In this document: positions 36,956 through 46,769 of the stretch, piece after piece
Position numbering within the stretch: the first letter of the stretch is position 1
Layout of the letters: the number at the start of each line of letters is the position of its first letter
DNA from: Pseudomonas sp. SJZ074
Lineage (GTDB): Bacteria; Pseudomonadota; Gammaproteobacteria; Pseudomonadales; Pseudomonadaceae
Assembly: GCF_007828215.1 (NCBI RefSeq)
Contig: NZ_VIUE01000008.1
Coordinates: forward strand, 62,001 to 126,000
Length of the DNA stretch: 64,000 nucleotides
Reading direction: 5' to 3'
Notes under the pieces: model-generated
Databases searched by the model: none
What the model saw: the letters and a program-made list of their open reading frames with translations, nothing else
What the model was told of the DNA's origin: nothing
Made by a program: the position numbers and the translations under genes

Positions 36956-37906
36956 ATGTCTGTGTTCACCCCCTTGGCTCGGCCCGAGCTGGAAACCTTT
37001 CTTGCCCCTTACGGGCTCGGCCGCCTGCTTGATTTCCAGGGGATCGCCGCTGGCAGCGAAAACACCAATTTCTTTATCAGCCTGGAGCAGGGCGAGTTCG
37101 TCCTGACCCTGGTGGAGCGCGGCCCGGTGCAGGAAATGCCGTTCTTCATCGAACTGCTGGACGTGCTGCACGAGGCCGATCTGCCGGTGCCTTATGCCTT
37201 GCGCACCACCGACGGCATTGCGCTCAGGGAGCTGGCCGGCAAACCCGCGTTGCTGCAACCGCGCCTGGCCGGCAAACATATCAAGCAGGCCAATGCCCAG
37301 CACTGCGCCCAGGTCGGCGAGTTGCTGGCGCACCTGCACCTGGCCACCCGGGACAACATGATCAAGCGCAAGACCGATCGCGGCCTGGACTGGATGCAAG
37401 AGGAGGGCGCAAAGCTGCTGTCACACCTCGAAGCCGAACCTCGTCGGCTGCTGCAGGCGGCGCTGGATGAAATCTCGCTGCAGAAGACCGGCATCCTCGC
37501 GCTGCCCCGCGCCAACATCCACGCGGACCTGTTTCGTGATAACGCCATGTTCGAAGGCACGCATCTGACCGGGTTGATCGACTTCTACAACGCCTGTTCC
37601 GGGCCAATGCTGTATGACGTCGCCATTGCCCTGAACGACTGGTGTTCGGATGACAATGGTGTGCTCGACGGCCCGAGGGCGCGGGCGCTGCTGGGCGCTT
37701 ATGCGGCCCTGCGACCCTTCACCGCCGCCGAGGCCGAGCTATGGCCGACCATGCTGCGCGTGGCGTGCGTGCGGTTCTGGCTGTCGCGCTTGATCGCCGC
37801 CGAATCCTTTGCCGGACAGGATGTGCTGATTCACGATCCGATGGAGTTCCAGCAGCGGTTGGCGCAGCGGCAGGACGTTCATACGCCGCTGCCTTTTGCC
37901 CTGTAA
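36956..37906 (+). CDS. thrB: homoserine kinase (APH-fold type)
   Basis: The 316-residue enzyme phosphorylates homoserine in threonine synthesis. It is the aminoglycoside-phosphotransferase-fold type found in pseudomonads, not the GHMP type of E. coli. The catalytic Brenner motif is NIHADLFRDN and the metal aspartate lies in GLIDFYNACSGP. The start MSVFTPLARP (36956) matches homologues, and an in-frame extension to 36887 overlaps DUF2782. A REPIN follows the stop. Confidence 0.93.
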   Translation: MSVFTPLARPELETFLAPYGLGRLLDFQGIAAGSENTNFFISLEQGEFVLTLVERGPVQEMPFFIELLDVLHEADLPVPYALRTTDGIALRELAGKPALLQPRLAGKHIKQANAQHCAQVGELLAHLHLATRDNMIKRKTDRGLDWMQEEGAKLLSHLEAEPRRLLQAALDEISLQKTGILALPRANIHADLFRDNAMFEGTHLTGLIDFYNACSGPMLYDVAIALNDWCSDDNGVLDGPRARALLGAYAALRPFTAAEAELWPTMLRVACVRFWLSRLIAAESFAGQDVLIHDPMEFQQRLAQRQDVHTPLPFAL

Positions 37907-37929
37907 CTTGCTTGCCGAACACAAAATCC

Positions 37930-38061
37930 TGTGGCGAGGGGATTTATCCCCGCTGGGACGCGAAGCGTCCCCAAAAAATATCTGCTGCAACAGAACAGGT
38001 GGGTCAGCTGGAAAGCAGGGGGCTGCTTCGCAGCCCAGCGGGGATAAATCCCCTCGCCACA
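37930..38061. repeat. large REPIN with 28-bp perfect arms
   Basis: The sequence at 37930-37957 (beginning TGTGGCGAGGGGATTTATCC) is perfectly complementary to 38034-38061. Inside, each arm continues into its own small hairpin (GGGACGC-GAA-GCGTCCC and GGGCTGC-TTC-GCAGCCC). It occupies the gap between the convergent thrB and znuA genes. Confidence 0.93.
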
Positions 38062-38086
38062 GATGAAATCGGGTTTCACGCGGGTG

Positions 38087-39010
38087 TTATAGGGACTCCA
38101 GGCACCCCGCCAGATCATTGCCCAGCTTTTCCAGCAACTGCTCATACCCTTGTGCCGTCGCCGGGGTGTAGCCACCTAGCGCATCCAGCTCCGCGAGTTT
38201 CACCGGCAACCCGGCCACCAGGGTTTCGGCCAGGCGTGGGCGCAGGGGCGGTTCACTGAACACGCAGGTCTTGCCCACCGCCTGCAAGCGCGTGCGCATC
38301 GCCGCCACATGCTGGGCGCCGGGCTGGACTTCGGCAGCCACGGCGAAGACCCCGGCGTGCTTGAGGCCGTAGGTGTCTTCGAAATAATCGAATGCTTCGT
38401 GGAAGACGAAATAGGGTTTGCCCGCGACCCCGGCCAAACGCGATTTCAGGCGCGCGTCCAACGCATCGAGACGCTGGTTGAAGCCCTTGAGATTGCTTTG
38501 ATAGCGCTCGGCATTGGCCGGGTCGGCAGCGCTCAGGTCAGCGGCCATTTTGGCGGCAATCACCCGCGCATTGATCGGTGAAAGCCACAAATGGGCATCG
38601 ATCGTGCCAGGACGATGGTCATGATCATGCTCGTCGCCATCCTCGTCGGTATGGGATTGGCTGTCCTCGGTAAAATGCCGCAACTTGAGTCCCGGCAGAT
38701 CCTGTACCGCGACGGAAGGCAGCGTACGACCGCTCAGTACCCTCGGCAGGAAACCTTCCATGTCCGGACCGATCCAGTACAGCAGGTCCACCGACTGCAC
38801 CTTGCGTACATCCGATGGGCGCAAAGCGTAGTGGTGAGGCGAAGCACCGGGAGGCAGCAGCACCTCGGGAACGGCCACGCCGTCCTGCACCGCAGCGGCA
38901 ATCAACTGCAACGGCTTGATGCTGGTAAGGACCTTGACATCGGCCTGGGTTGGACCGATCAGTAGAAAAGTTGCGACAAAAGCGACAAAGAGCGAAAAAA
39001 ATCGGGACAC
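38087..39010 (-). CDS. znuA: zinc ABC transporter periplasmic binding protein
   Basis: This 307-residue cluster-9 binding protein captures Zn2+ in the periplasm. It has a signal peptide, metal-ligand histidines in GASPHHYALRPSD and DAHLWLSP, FHEAFDYFE, and a His/Asp-rich loop (HTDEDGDEHDHDHRPG). The start codon is GTG: GAGTGG lies just upstream of GTG 39010, which I prefer over an in-frame GTG at 39019. It is divergent from zur across 66 bp that contain a candidate Zur site, so Zur repression is expected. Confidence 0.93.
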   Translation of the reverse strand: MSRFFSLFVAFVATFLLIGPTQADVKVLTSIKPLQLIAAAVQDGVAVPEVLLPPGASPHHYALRPSDVRKVQSVDLLYWIGPDMEGFLPRVLSGRTLPSVAVQDLPGLKLRHFTEDSQSHTDEDGDEHDHDHRPGTIDAHLWLSPINARVIAAKMAADLSAADPANAERYQSNLKGFNQRLDALDARLKSRLAGVAGKPYFVFHEAFDYFEDTYGLKHAGVFAVAAEVQPGAQHVAAMRTRLQAVGKTCVFSEPPLRPRLAETLVAGLPVKLAELDALGGYTPATAQGYEQLLEKLGNDLAGCLESL

Positions 39011-39037
39011 GATAACCACTCGAAGAGGCGAGACCGG

Positions 39038-39050
39038 GTAACATAATAAC
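39038..39050. promoter_or_regulatory. candidate Zur operator between znuA and zur
   Basis: GTAACATAATAAC lies midway between the divergent starts. It resembles the AT-rich Zur box (core GTTAT-N3-ATAAC) on one half only. It is the sole AT-rich dyad-like element in this short gap, which supports the assignment. Confidence 0.4.
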
Positions 39051-39076
39051 GTCTCTCACTGAACTCGTCGCTGCCC

Positions 39077-39559
39077 ATGCCTATTACGCCCCTCGCCAGT
39101 CGCCCCCACGATCACTCCCACTGTGTGCACAGCGCGCTGTCCGAGGCCGATGCCATCTGCGCCCGGCAGGGGCTGCGCCTGACCGCCTTGCGGCGGCGCG
39201 TGCTGGAACTGGTCTGGCAAAGCCACAAGCCGTTGGGTGCCTACGACATCCTGGCGGTGCTCAGCGAACAGGATGGCCGCCGCGCTGCGCCGCCGACGGT
39301 CTATCGGGCGCTGGATTTCCTGCTGGAAAACGGCCTGGTGCATCGTATTTCCTCCCTGAACGCCTTCGTCGGCTGCAACCATCCCGAACACGCCCACCAG
39401 GGCCAGTTCCTGATCTGCCGCGACTGCCACGCGGCCATCGAGCTGGAACAGAAGTCCATCAGCGATGCCATCGTCGCCAGCGCCAGGGAGGTCGGTTTCA
39501 TGGTCGACAGCCAGACCGTCGAAGTGGTCGGTCTCTGCTCCGGTTGCCAGGGGGCCTGA
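39077..39559 (+). CDS. zur: zinc uptake regulator Zur (Fur family)
   Basis: The 160-residue repressor has a winged-helix domain (about 20-95, [20 protein letters not shown] and [20 protein letters not shown]) and a metal domain with CRDC and CSGC, the structural zinc cysteines, plus HPEHAHQG. Context with znuABC identifies it as Zur (Np20 in P. aeruginosa) rather than Fur. An N-terminal His-containing tail (HDHSHCVHS) is longer than in Fur. Its stop overlaps the znuC start (TGATG), giving an operon zur-znuC-znuB. Confidence 0.94.
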   Translation: MPITPLASRPHDHSHCVHSALSEADAICARQGLRLTALRRRVLELVWQSHKPLGAYDILAVLSEQDGRRAAPPTVYRALDFLLENGLVHRISSLNAFVGCNHPEHAHQGQFLICRDCHAAIELEQKSISDAIVASAREVGFMVDSQTVEVVGLCSGCQGA

Positions 39560-40341
39560 TGAGCAATGCCTTGATCCGCCTCGAGCAGGTGGCCGTGACG
39601 TTCGCCGGACAGAACGTGCTGGATAACATCCACCTGAGCGTCGAGCCTGGGCAGATCGTCACCCTGATCGGCCCCAACGGCGCTGGCAAGACCACTCTGG
39701 TGCGCGCCGTGCTGGGTTTGCTCAAACCGGACAGAGGCAGCGTCTGGCGCAAACCGAAGCTGCGGGTCGGCTACATGCCACAGAAACTCCATGTAGACCC
39801 GACGCTGCCCCTGTCGGTCCTGCGTTTCCTGCGCCTGGTACCTGGCGTAGATCGCGGACGGGCCCTGGCGGCACTCAACGAAGTCGGCGCCGAGCATGTG
39901 ATCGACAGCCCGGTACAAAGCATCTCCGGCGGTGAAATGCAGCGTGTGTTGCTGGCCCGTGCCTTGCTGCGCGAGCCTGAACTGCTGGTGCTCGACGAGC
40001 CGGTACAAGGGGTCGACGTGGCGGGACAGGCCGAGCTGTACAGCCTGATCACCCGCCTGCGCGACCGTCATGGCTGCGGCGTGCTGATGGTCTCCCATGA
40101 TCTTCACCTGGTCATGAGTACCACCGACCAGGTGGTCTGCCTCAATCGGCATGTCTGCTGTTCCGGGCATCCCGAGCAGGTCAGTGGCGACCCGGCGTTC
40201 GTCGAGCTGTTCGGCAAGAACGCACCCAGCCTGGCGATCTATCACCACCACCATGACCACGCCCATGACCTGCACGGTTCAGTGGTCATCGGTGCCCCTG
40301 TTACCCCCCATGTTCATGGAGATGGCTGCAAGCATGGCTGA
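39559..40341 (+). CDS. znuC: zinc ABC transporter ATP-binding protein
   Basis: This 260-residue ATPase powers zinc import. Walker A is GPNGAGKT, signature SGGEMQ, Walker [13 protein letters not shown], and the switch histidine lies in [11 protein letters not shown]-terminal histidine-rich tail ([13 protein letters not shown]) probably binds zinc. It overlaps zur by one base and znuB by 8 bp. Confidence 0.95.
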   Translation: MSNALIRLEQVAVTFAGQNVLDNIHLSVEPGQIVTLIGPNGAGKTTLVRAVLGLLKPDRGSVWRKPKLRVGYMPQKLHVDPTLPLSVLRFLRLVPGVDRGRALAALNEVGAEHVIDSPVQSISGGEMQRVLLARALLREPELLVLDEPVQGVDVAGQAELYSLITRLRDRHGCGVLMVSHDLHLVMSTTDQVVCLNRHVCCSGHPEQVSGDPAFVELFGKNAPSLAIYHHHHDHAHDLHGSVVIGAPVTPHVHGDGCKHG

Positions 40342-41122
40342 TTTTCTGGTATATGCCCTGCTCGCAGGCTTGGCTCTCGCGCTGGTGGCCGGTCCCTTGG
40401 GCTCGTTCGTGGTCTGGCGGCGCATGGCCTATTTTGGCGATACCTTGTCCCACGCGGCCTTGCTGGGTGTAGCGCTGGGGTTCCTGCTGGACGTCAGCCC
40501 GACGGTGGCGGTGACGGTCGGTTGCCTGTTGCTGGCGGTGGTGCTGGTGACCTTGCAACAGCGCCAGCCGCTGGCGTCCGACACACTGCTGGGTATCCTC
40601 GCGCCCAGTACCCTGTCCCTTGGGCTGGTGGTGCTGAGCTTCATGCGTGAAGTGCGGATCGACTTGATGGCCTACCTGTTCGGAGACTTGCTGGCCATCA
40701 GCCCGACGGACCTGGCGTGGATCCTGGGTGGCAGCGCCGCCGTGCTGCTGTTACTGGTGGCGCTCTGGCGACCCTTGCTGGCCGTCACCGTCCACGAAGA
40801 ACTGGCCCGGGTCGAAGGCCTGCCCGTGACGGGTCTGCGGCTGGCGCTGATGCTGCTGATTGCCGTGGTCATTGCCGTGGCGATGAAAATCGTCGGAGTA
40901 TTGCTGATTACCTCATTGCTGATCATCCCGGCCGCCGCGGCACAACGTCACGCCCGTTCGCCGGAGCAGATGGCTCTGGGCGCGAGCCTGCTGGGCATGC
41001 TTGCGGTGTGTGGCGGGCTGGCCTTGTCGTGGTTCAAGGACACCCCGGCCGGTCCGTCGATCGTGGTCAGCGCCGCGGCCTTGTTTCTGCTGAGTTTTGT
41101 CCTGCCCCGCCGAGGGGTGTAG
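40334..41122 (+). CDS. znuB: zinc ABC transporter permease
   Basis: The 262-residue ABC-3 family permease has about eight membrane segments, and [20 protein letters not shown] starts the first one. The region [15 protein letters not shown] is the family motif facing the ATPase. The ATG at 40334 lies inside the end of znuC; a much longer in-frame reading from 40151 has no family similarity. Together with ZnuA and ZnuC it forms the complete high-affinity zinc importer. Confidence 0.95.
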   Translation: MADFLVYALLAGLALALVAGPLGSFVVWRRMAYFGDTLSHAALLGVALGFLLDVSPTVAVTVGCLLLAVVLVTLQQRQPLASDTLLGILAPSTLSLGLVVLSFMREVRIDLMAYLFGDLLAISPTDLAWILGGSAAVLLLLVALWRPLLAVTVHEELARVEGLPVTGLRLALMLLIAVVIAVAMKIVGVLLITSLLIIPAAAAQRHARSPEQMALGASLLGMLAVCGGLALSWFKDTPAGPSIVVSAAALFLLSFVLPRRGV

Positions 41123-41159
41123 ACTTGCTCGCTTTTTGCGCAAATAGAGAGTCGCAGGA

Positions 41160-41873
41160 ATGAAGCCGTTCGCCTCCCGTTATCTGCTCCTTGTCGCATT
41201 TTCCTTGCTACTGGGGGCTTGCACGAGTTCGCCGCCAGTAACCGAAGCACCCGACACCCGGGGGCCGGCCATTGCGCAGTTGGAACAAAGCCTGGCCAGC
41301 AATGAACTGGCCACCGCTGAAGATCAATTGGCCACGCTGCAGGCCCAGACGCCCAACGATCCGGCGTTGGAGCCCTATCAGCGGCAACTGGCCGAGGCGT
41401 ATCTGCGCCGCAGCCAGATCGATCTGCAAAAAGGCGATGTAAACGCCGCCGCTACGGCCCTGAGCCGTGCCCGCGCCCTGATGCCCAAGGCGCCAGCACT
41501 GACCGGTGAATTCAATGGCGCCATAGCCCAGGCCCGTAAGATCGAGCTGGATAAAGCCGAGGCCGCTCTCCAGGCTGCCGAAACCAAACCGGCCGCCAAG
41601 TTGATCGATCCGAGCGCCGAGAGCACCACGCTCCAGCTCAATATCAACGATATCCAGCAAATGCGTCGGCAACTGGATGCCATTGCCACTGATGTGGTGA
41701 ATTTTCAGTGTGATGTCACAGTCCAGGTGCCGCGCATCGACGATTATCCGTGGCTGGCGAACCTGCTGGCCAAGCGGGTCAAGAAGCTGGATCCGGGGTT
41801 TGATCTGAAGCTTCGCAAGCAGATCCTGCGCAACGTGCCGGCGCAGGTGGTGCTGACTCCGCGTAAATCTTAA
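41160..41873 (+). CDS. lipoprotein with TPR-like helices (PA5502-like)
   Basis: The 237-residue protein has a lipoprotein signal (LLLGACTSS) and a helical region (about 35-150) with regular alanine/leucine-rich pairs (LASNELATAEDQLATLQAQT, LQKGDVNAAATALSRARAL), reminiscent of TPRs. The C-terminal part includes DYPWLANLLAKRVKKLDP. It is likely outer-membrane anchored. Function is unknown. It follows znuB by 37 bp on the same strand, so expression with the zinc operon is possible. Confidence 0.78.
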   Translation: MKPFASRYLLLVAFSLLLGACTSSPPVTEAPDTRGPAIAQLEQSLASNELATAEDQLATLQAQTPNDPALEPYQRQLAEAYLRRSQIDLQKGDVNAAATALSRARALMPKAPALTGEFNGAIAQARKIELDKAEAALQAAETKPAAKLIDPSAESTTLQLNINDIQQMRRQLDAIATDVVNFQCDVTVQVPRIDDYPWLANLLAKRVKKLDPGFDLKLRKQILRNVPAQVVLTPRKS

Positions 41874-41875
41874 AG

Positions 41876-42106
41876 GCATCGCGAGCAGGCTCGCTCCCAC
41901 AGGGTTTTGTGGCAGATACAACATGTGTATTCACAACACATCCACTGTGGGAACGGGCTTGCTCGCGAAAGCGGTGGGTCAGCCAAGAAAATGTTGCATG
42001 TACCGCCGCCTTCGCGGGTAAACCCGCTCCCACAGGGTTCCTTGGCGGACATAGAATCTGAATGCACACCAGTTCCACTGTGGGAGCGAGCCTGCTCGCG
42101 ATAGCG
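41876..42106. repeat. cluster of four REP elements
   Basis: Four copies alternate in orientation: inverted at 41876-41902, forward at 41946-41974 (TGTGGGAACGGGCTTGCTCG), inverted at 42006-42034 and forward at 42079-42106. They form a REPIN plus flanking singles. They fill the gap between the convergent lipoprotein and katE genes. The third copy is degenerate (CGCGGGTAAACCC). Confidence 0.9.
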
Positions 42107-42125
42107 TCCTAACGGTCGCCTCTCA

Positions 42126-44264
42126 TCAAGCCGGAACCGCCTTGGCCTTGGGCTCACGCGCCCAAACCCGATGCTGGGCAATCGCCGCAAAAAACCGCGA
42201 AAAGCCGCTCGCCTCCGCATCCTCTATCAGCCCCGCATCCACCTCCAGCTTCAACTCAACCAGCAACTGCCGAGCTTCGCCATGAAGCCCAATGGCCTTC
42301 AGATGTTTGTAGGCCTCCAGCACGTAATGCAACGCCACGCCGTCCCGACTCAAGGCCTTGATCGACTCTGGGCCGCCCGGAACAAACACCGCATCGAAGG
42401 CAATCGATGGCAAGCCTTCCATGGACGCATCCACCGGCAACGTCTGCCCATCGACCGTGGTCACCGGCGCGGAAGTCGGACCGAGCACCTTGGCGTGAGC
42501 GCCCTCGGCCTTCAAGGCCTGTTTGAGCACATCGATAATCGCCCCGTCCACCCCGTTCGCCACCAGCACCGCAACCTTGCGTGTCTTGATATCTCCAGAT
42601 AACAAGTTCGCCTGGCTCAAGGCTGGGGATTGCTCCAGCGAAGGCGTCGGTACGTCCACGGTGCATGCGGTGGGCGCCGGCAATCCAAGGTTTTTCGCCA
42701 CCCGCGCCGCCAGCTCCAAATCGATGTTGGCGAGAATTTCGTTAACCTGCCGCGCCCTGATGTATTCCCGCTCGACCTTACCCAATTCGAAACTGTAGGC
42801 CGCGATGATGTGCTCCTGCTCATGGGCGCTCATGCTCTTGTAGAACAGCCGCGCCTGGGAAAAATGGTCGCTGAACGAGTCACTGCGCTGGCGGATCTTG
42901 TAGGCGTCGATACGCTCCGGATAGCTTTCAAAACCACCGTCTTGCGGACCGGGCGGGGTTTCCTTCGGCCAACCACCGTCGATGGAGTTGGGCTCGTAGG
43001 AGGTCCGCCCCTTGTCGATGGTGGTGCGGTGCATGGCATCGCGCTGGCCGTTGTGCACCGGGGTGATCGCCCGGTTGATCGGCAGCTCATGAAAATTCGG
43101 CCCACCGAGTCGGCTGATTTGCGTATCTGTGTAGGAAAAGAGCCGGCCTTGCAGCAACGGGTCGTTGGAAAAGTCGATGCCCGGCACGATATGCCCGGGG
43201 CAGAACGCGACTTGCTCGACTTCGGCGAAGAAGTTGTCCGGGTTACGGTTCAGCACCATCTTGCCCAGCGGCGTGATGGGCACGAGTTCTTCAGGAATGA
43301 TCTTGGTCGGGTCGAGCAGGTCGAAATCGAATGTGTGCTCGTCTTCCTCGGCGACGATCTGCACACCGAATTCCCATTCCGGGTAATCCCCCATCTCGAT
43401 CGCCTCCCACAGATCGCGACGGTGGTAGTCCGTATCTTTACCGGCCAGCTTCTGGGCTTCGTCCCACACCAATGAACACGTGCCGACCTTGGGTCGCCAA
43501 TGGAATTTGACGAAACTGCTGCGGCCTTCGGCGTTGATCATGCGGAAGGTATGCACGCCGAAGCCTTGCATGCTGCGCAGGCTTTTTGGAATGGCCCGAT
43601 CGGACATCGCCCAGATCACCATATGCGCCGACTCCGGCACCAGCGAGACAAAATCCCAGAAGGTGTCGTGGGCTGAGCCGCCGGTAGGAATCTCGTTGTG
43701 GGGTTCGGGTTTTACCGCGTGGACGAAGTCTGGAAACTTCACCGCATCCTGTATGAAAAAAACCGGCATGTTGTTGCCCACCAGGTCGAAGTTGCCTTCG
43801 TCGGTGAAGAACTTCACTGCAAAACCGCGCACGTCACGCACTGTGTCACCGGAACCTCGTGGCCCCTGCACGGTGGAAAAACGCACGAACACCGGGGTCT
43901 TTTTGCTCGGGTCCTGTAGAAAACCAGCCTTGGTCAGTGCCGAATGCGCTTCATAGCTCTGAAAGTAACCATGGGCCCCGGTACCGCGGGCGTGCACGAT
44001 GCGCTCAGGAATGCGCTCATGGTCAAAATGCGTGATCTTTTCACGCATGATGAAATCTTCCAGCAGCGAGGGCCCACGGGCACCGGCGCGGAGGGTGTTC
44101 TGGTTGTCGGCGATCTTCACACCCTGATTGGTGCGCAAGGCCTGCTCGGTGGCATCGGAGCGAAACGGCTCCAGGCTCTCAAGCTTGGCGTTGGTGTTGC
44201 CGCGATCCAGGGTGTCGGTCCCGGCCAGTTGGCTCTTACCGGTTGCAGGCTGCTTGGTATTCAT
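42126..44264 (-). CDS. katE: large-subunit catalase HPII
   Basis: The 712-residue enzyme converts hydrogen peroxide to water and oxygen. The catalytic histidine lies in [14 protein letters not shown], the asparagine in [15 protein letters not shown], and the haem-ligand tyrosine in [16 protein letters not shown]-terminal flavodoxin/DJ-1-like domain (about 565-700, [15 protein letters not shown]) identifies the large HPII type, which is stable and usually stationary-phase induced through RpoS. It is monocistronic; the toxin gene lies 204 bp upstream on the same strand. Confidence 0.95.
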   Translation of the reverse strand: MNTKQPATGKSQLAGTDTLDRGNTNAKLESLEPFRSDATEQALRTNQGVKIADNQNTLRAGARGPSLLEDFIMREKITHFDHERIPERIVHARGTGAHGYFQSYEAHSALTKAGFLQDPSKKTPVFVRFSTVQGPRGSGDTVRDVRGFAVKFFTDEGNFDLVGNNMPVFFIQDAVKFPDFVHAVKPEPHNEIPTGGSAHDTFWDFVSLVPESAHMVIWAMSDRAIPKSLRSMQGFGVHTFRMINAEGRSSFVKFHWRPKVGTCSLVWDEAQKLAGKDTDYHRRDLWEAIEMGDYPEWEFGVQIVAEEDEHTFDFDLLDPTKIIPEELVPITPLGKMVLNRNPDNFFAEVEQVAFCPGHIVPGIDFSNDPLLQGRLFSYTDTQISRLGGPNFHELPINRAITPVHNGQRDAMHRTTIDKGRTSYEPNSIDGGWPKETPPGPQDGGFESYPERIDAYKIRQRSDSFSDHFSQARLFYKSMSAHEQEHIIAAYSFELGKVEREYIRARQVNEILANIDLELAARVAKNLGLPAPTACTVDVPTPSLEQSPALSQANLLSGDIKTRKVAVLVANGVDGAIIDVLKQALKAEGAHAKVLGPTSAPVTTVDGQTLPVDASMEGLPSIAFDAVFVPGGPESIKALSRDGVALHYVLEAYKHLKAIGLHGEARQLLVELKLEVDAGLIEDAEASGFSRFFAAIAQHRVWAREPKAKAVPA

Positions 44265-44468
44265 CAGACATAAACTCCTCGTTTCGATCCCTTTTTCACC
44301 CAGGGCTTGCGGACAAGCGCCGGGCAGTGGCGCCCAGGCATTTGGGAGTGGCTTATGTAGTGACTGATGACGGTTCGAGCCGTTCCCTCGGAACGCGCCT
44401 GGATTTTCCCGGCCAGCGCCAACCCAGCGATGATGGGTGTCACCGTTGGGCTGGCGAAGCTTCAGCAG

Positions 44469-46355
44469 TCAGATGCCATCGCGCAGGATCTCGATTCTCC
44501 ACCGCTGGCGCGTATGCACGCCTTGATAGCGGTCGACCCATTCCGGGCTGATCTGAGGCGATGGGCCCAAGTGGTTGGGCATCACATCATGGATGGACGG
44601 TGCCCGTGGATAGCTGGCCCAAGGAATGTTCAGCGGGTTGAACACGTTCTTGGGCGTGTCCTGGAAGTGCATGGAGTCATCCGGAATGACCTTCAACCGG
44701 CTGTCATCGGCATAAAGGCGCCAGTCGCGGTTGTACAGCGAATGAATCCGATCCGCTTGCCACTCCCACTGCTGCCGGTTATCCAGGGCGCAGCTATCGG
44801 TGACCAGCGCGCCATCCGTTTCGCGCACACTCAGGCATCGATTCGAGGCCCGGTTGACGTACCGATTCTCCGAATCCAGGCCCCACAGTTGATGGGTGTT
44901 CGAGGCCGCGCAGGATTCAAGGGAAACACTTGAGGTGGCATTTTCGGCCATGCACTTGCCGACGCCGTCGGCGGAACGAATCAGCACGGTCATTTCGCGA
45001 GTCAGGAAGGGACTGTTCAAGTCCAGCATGTATTGTTCCGCGGCATCGTAGGTATCAGTGACGTGAAGGGATTTGACCTGGCTCCGATCCCACCACCATT
45101 CACGCCGATTCAAGTCATAGCCGCCGCCAATGCTCACCGTTGCCGTACCGGTGTAGTTGCCGGGCAACTCCCACAAGGTATAAGACTCAAGCGATGCCGA
45201 GCGCATCATGGGCGTCATACGCGCTTCGGTTAGAACCGGCAGCCCGGCAGTGAGCCTTTCAACCAATACCGCCTTCAGCTTGGGATCTATGGGTGCGTTC
45301 CACGTCAACTTCGAACCGTTCCGCGATGCGATCAACGAGTAGTCCTGGAACGCGTAACTCATGGTCTTGGAATGTGAATAATTCAAACCGAAACTCACAT
45401 TGAACGGTGATTTAGCGGCATAGGTAATATTTTCGGCTTTTGTCCCACCAAATTCGCTACCTAATGTTCCGCCAATGGAAATTCCATTGGTTTTCGTTTC
45501 GCTGTAATTGAAATTTGTCCTCGTGTCACTAGCAGGCGCCGAATTGACCAATATCGGAACAATCTGTTCAGTGGTCAGTTGATGAGTGAACCGGTAGGCA
45601 TGTGGCAAGTACGCGCCCCAGAGATTTTCTCCACTGCCACCCGGTCCGAACCCACCGATGGTGATGCCGTTTTTCGTGGAGCGCGCGGTTGTTGGCGACG
45701 TTTTTATGGAAACGAACTTCTTGTCCTGGCTCCGCTCTGCACTCCTGACGACATCGATATTCACCACCGAAGTCATTTCCTGGTTCGGGCTCTGAAGATT
45801 GATGTTGTAGGTCAGTTTCGGCAGGCCAATGAACTCGCCTTCCTCCCGGGGGTACCCGGCCCGTGCCTGCAGTTCCTTGATCAACAACCCCACCGCTTCC
45901 AGAACAGCTTCATCCTGGTAACCTTCCAGGCGATAGACATTGATCTCCGAATTGCTCACCCGGTGAAACAAGGCATAGTCAAACGCGCTGGAAATTCCGA
46001 ATATGCTACTTACTGTTTTCGCCAGTTCCGTCGTCTGGTAGCCCATCTTCAACAGCACCGGTTTCCCCGAGCGGAAAATCGCCGTTACCTTCTCGATGGC
46101 TGCTTCATCATCCTTGACTGCGGCGATATCCAGATAGGCCAGGGAAGAAAACTTTTCATCGGCGAGTCGCGCCTTGAATTCTTCCTCGGGCATGGCAGCA
46201 ACCGACAGAGCCTGATATTGAGGCAGCGACATCTGCACCTCAGGAAGTTCTCCGAATACCATTAAAGTGTCCGAGGTCATCGAACTTGCAGCCACTGCAT
46301 TTGCCATTACGCTTAATGCAAACAGTCCTGCAAAAATAGCCTTATGCTTTTTCAC
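44469..46355 (-). CDS. predicted beta-barrel pore-forming toxin (leukocidin/VCC-like) with ricin-type lectin domain
   Basis: The 628-residue secreted protein has a signal peptide (MKKHKAIFAGLFALSVMANA), an N-terminal pro-like region (to about 190), a cytolysin-like core (about 190-450) with alternating strands and a Gly/Ser-rich stem region (NGISIGGTLGSEFGG, SFGLNYSHSKTMSYAFQDYS), and WWWDRSQVKSL with DLNSPFL at the core end. From about 455 to 570 there is a beta-trefoil with Q-x-W motifs (HQLWGLD, QQWEW) and paired cysteines. This order resembles Vibrio cytolysins. The start is GTG 46355 with AAAAGGAATG upstream. The target cell is unknown; similarity is by pattern, not alignment. Confidence 0.65.
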   Translation of the reverse strand: MKKHKAIFAGLFALSVMANAVAASSMTSDTLMVFGELPEVQMSLPQYQALSVAAMPEEEFKARLADEKFSSLAYLDIAAVKDDEAAIEKVTAIFRSGKPVLLKMGYQTTELAKTVSSIFGISSAFDYALFHRVSNSEINVYRLEGYQDEAVLEAVGLLIKELQARAGYPREEGEFIGLPKLTYNINLQSPNQEMTSVVNIDVVRSAERSQDKKFVSIKTSPTTARSTKNGITIGGFGPGGSGENLWGAYLPHAYRFTHQLTTEQIVPILVNSAPASDTRTNFNYSETKTNGISIGGTLGSEFGGTKAENITYAAKSPFNVSFGLNYSHSKTMSYAFQDYSLIASRNGSKLTWNAPIDPKLKAVLVERLTAGLPVLTEARMTPMMRSASLESYTLWELPGNYTGTATVSIGGGYDLNRREWWWDRSQVKSLHVTDTYDAAEQYMLDLNSPFLTREMTVLIRSADGVGKCMAENATSSVSLESCAASNTHQLWGLDSENRYVNRASNRCLSVRETDGALVTDSCALDNRQQWEWQADRIHSLYNRDWRLYADDSRLKVIPDDSMHFQDTPKNVFNPLNIPWASYPRAPSIHDVMPNHLGPSPQISPEWVDRYQGVHTRQRWRIEILRDGI

Positions 46356-46769
46356 ATTCCATTCCTTTTAAATGTTTCCCCGCCGTTACGAGACGGGTTT
46401 AATTCGCTGTAGCGAGCGACGATCGGTAACCTACCAGATACTTGTTCATGGACAATCGAAAGTACTATTCGAAATGAAACCGAGTATGTGGATATATTTA
46501 ACAGCTAACTTTAAATGCTCTTGAGCAGGACGGATGAACGATCCTTTGCCTGTCAGGCCTGGCGACGGCTGCATGGCGTCCGCTGCCCCGAAAGGGGCGC
46601 GGATGGGTACCCAGCAATGGACAATCAGGCATACCGGCCTTTGATCGCGTTATTACCAAATAGCGGCCAAATTGCGAAATAAATGCTAATGACCTCTATA
46701 CAGACAGGCTAAAATGCGCCCCCGGCTAACCGCTGCCCCTTTTCCAACGCGCCCCACAAGGTTCGCTAC
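46356..46769. other. 414-bp divergent intergenic region with a GAAA-capped hairpin
   Basis: This gap separates the divergent toxin and metN genes and is AT-rich on the toxin side. CCGC-T-GCCCC-GAAA-GGGGC-GCGG (46580-46602) is a stable hairpin with a GNRA loop. A possible metN promoter is TTGCGA, 17 bp, TCTATA, just before the GTG start. No gene is seen. No methionine riboswitch was recognised. Confidence 0.5.

Noticed and set aside
41876..42106. Alternating repeats as a CRISPR array
   Set aside because: Copies alternate in orientation, spacing is irregular and no cas genes are present; they are REP elements.
46356..46769. Methionine riboswitch or MetJ box upstream of metN
   Set aside because: I saw no SAM-riboswitch core or AGACGTCT repeats.
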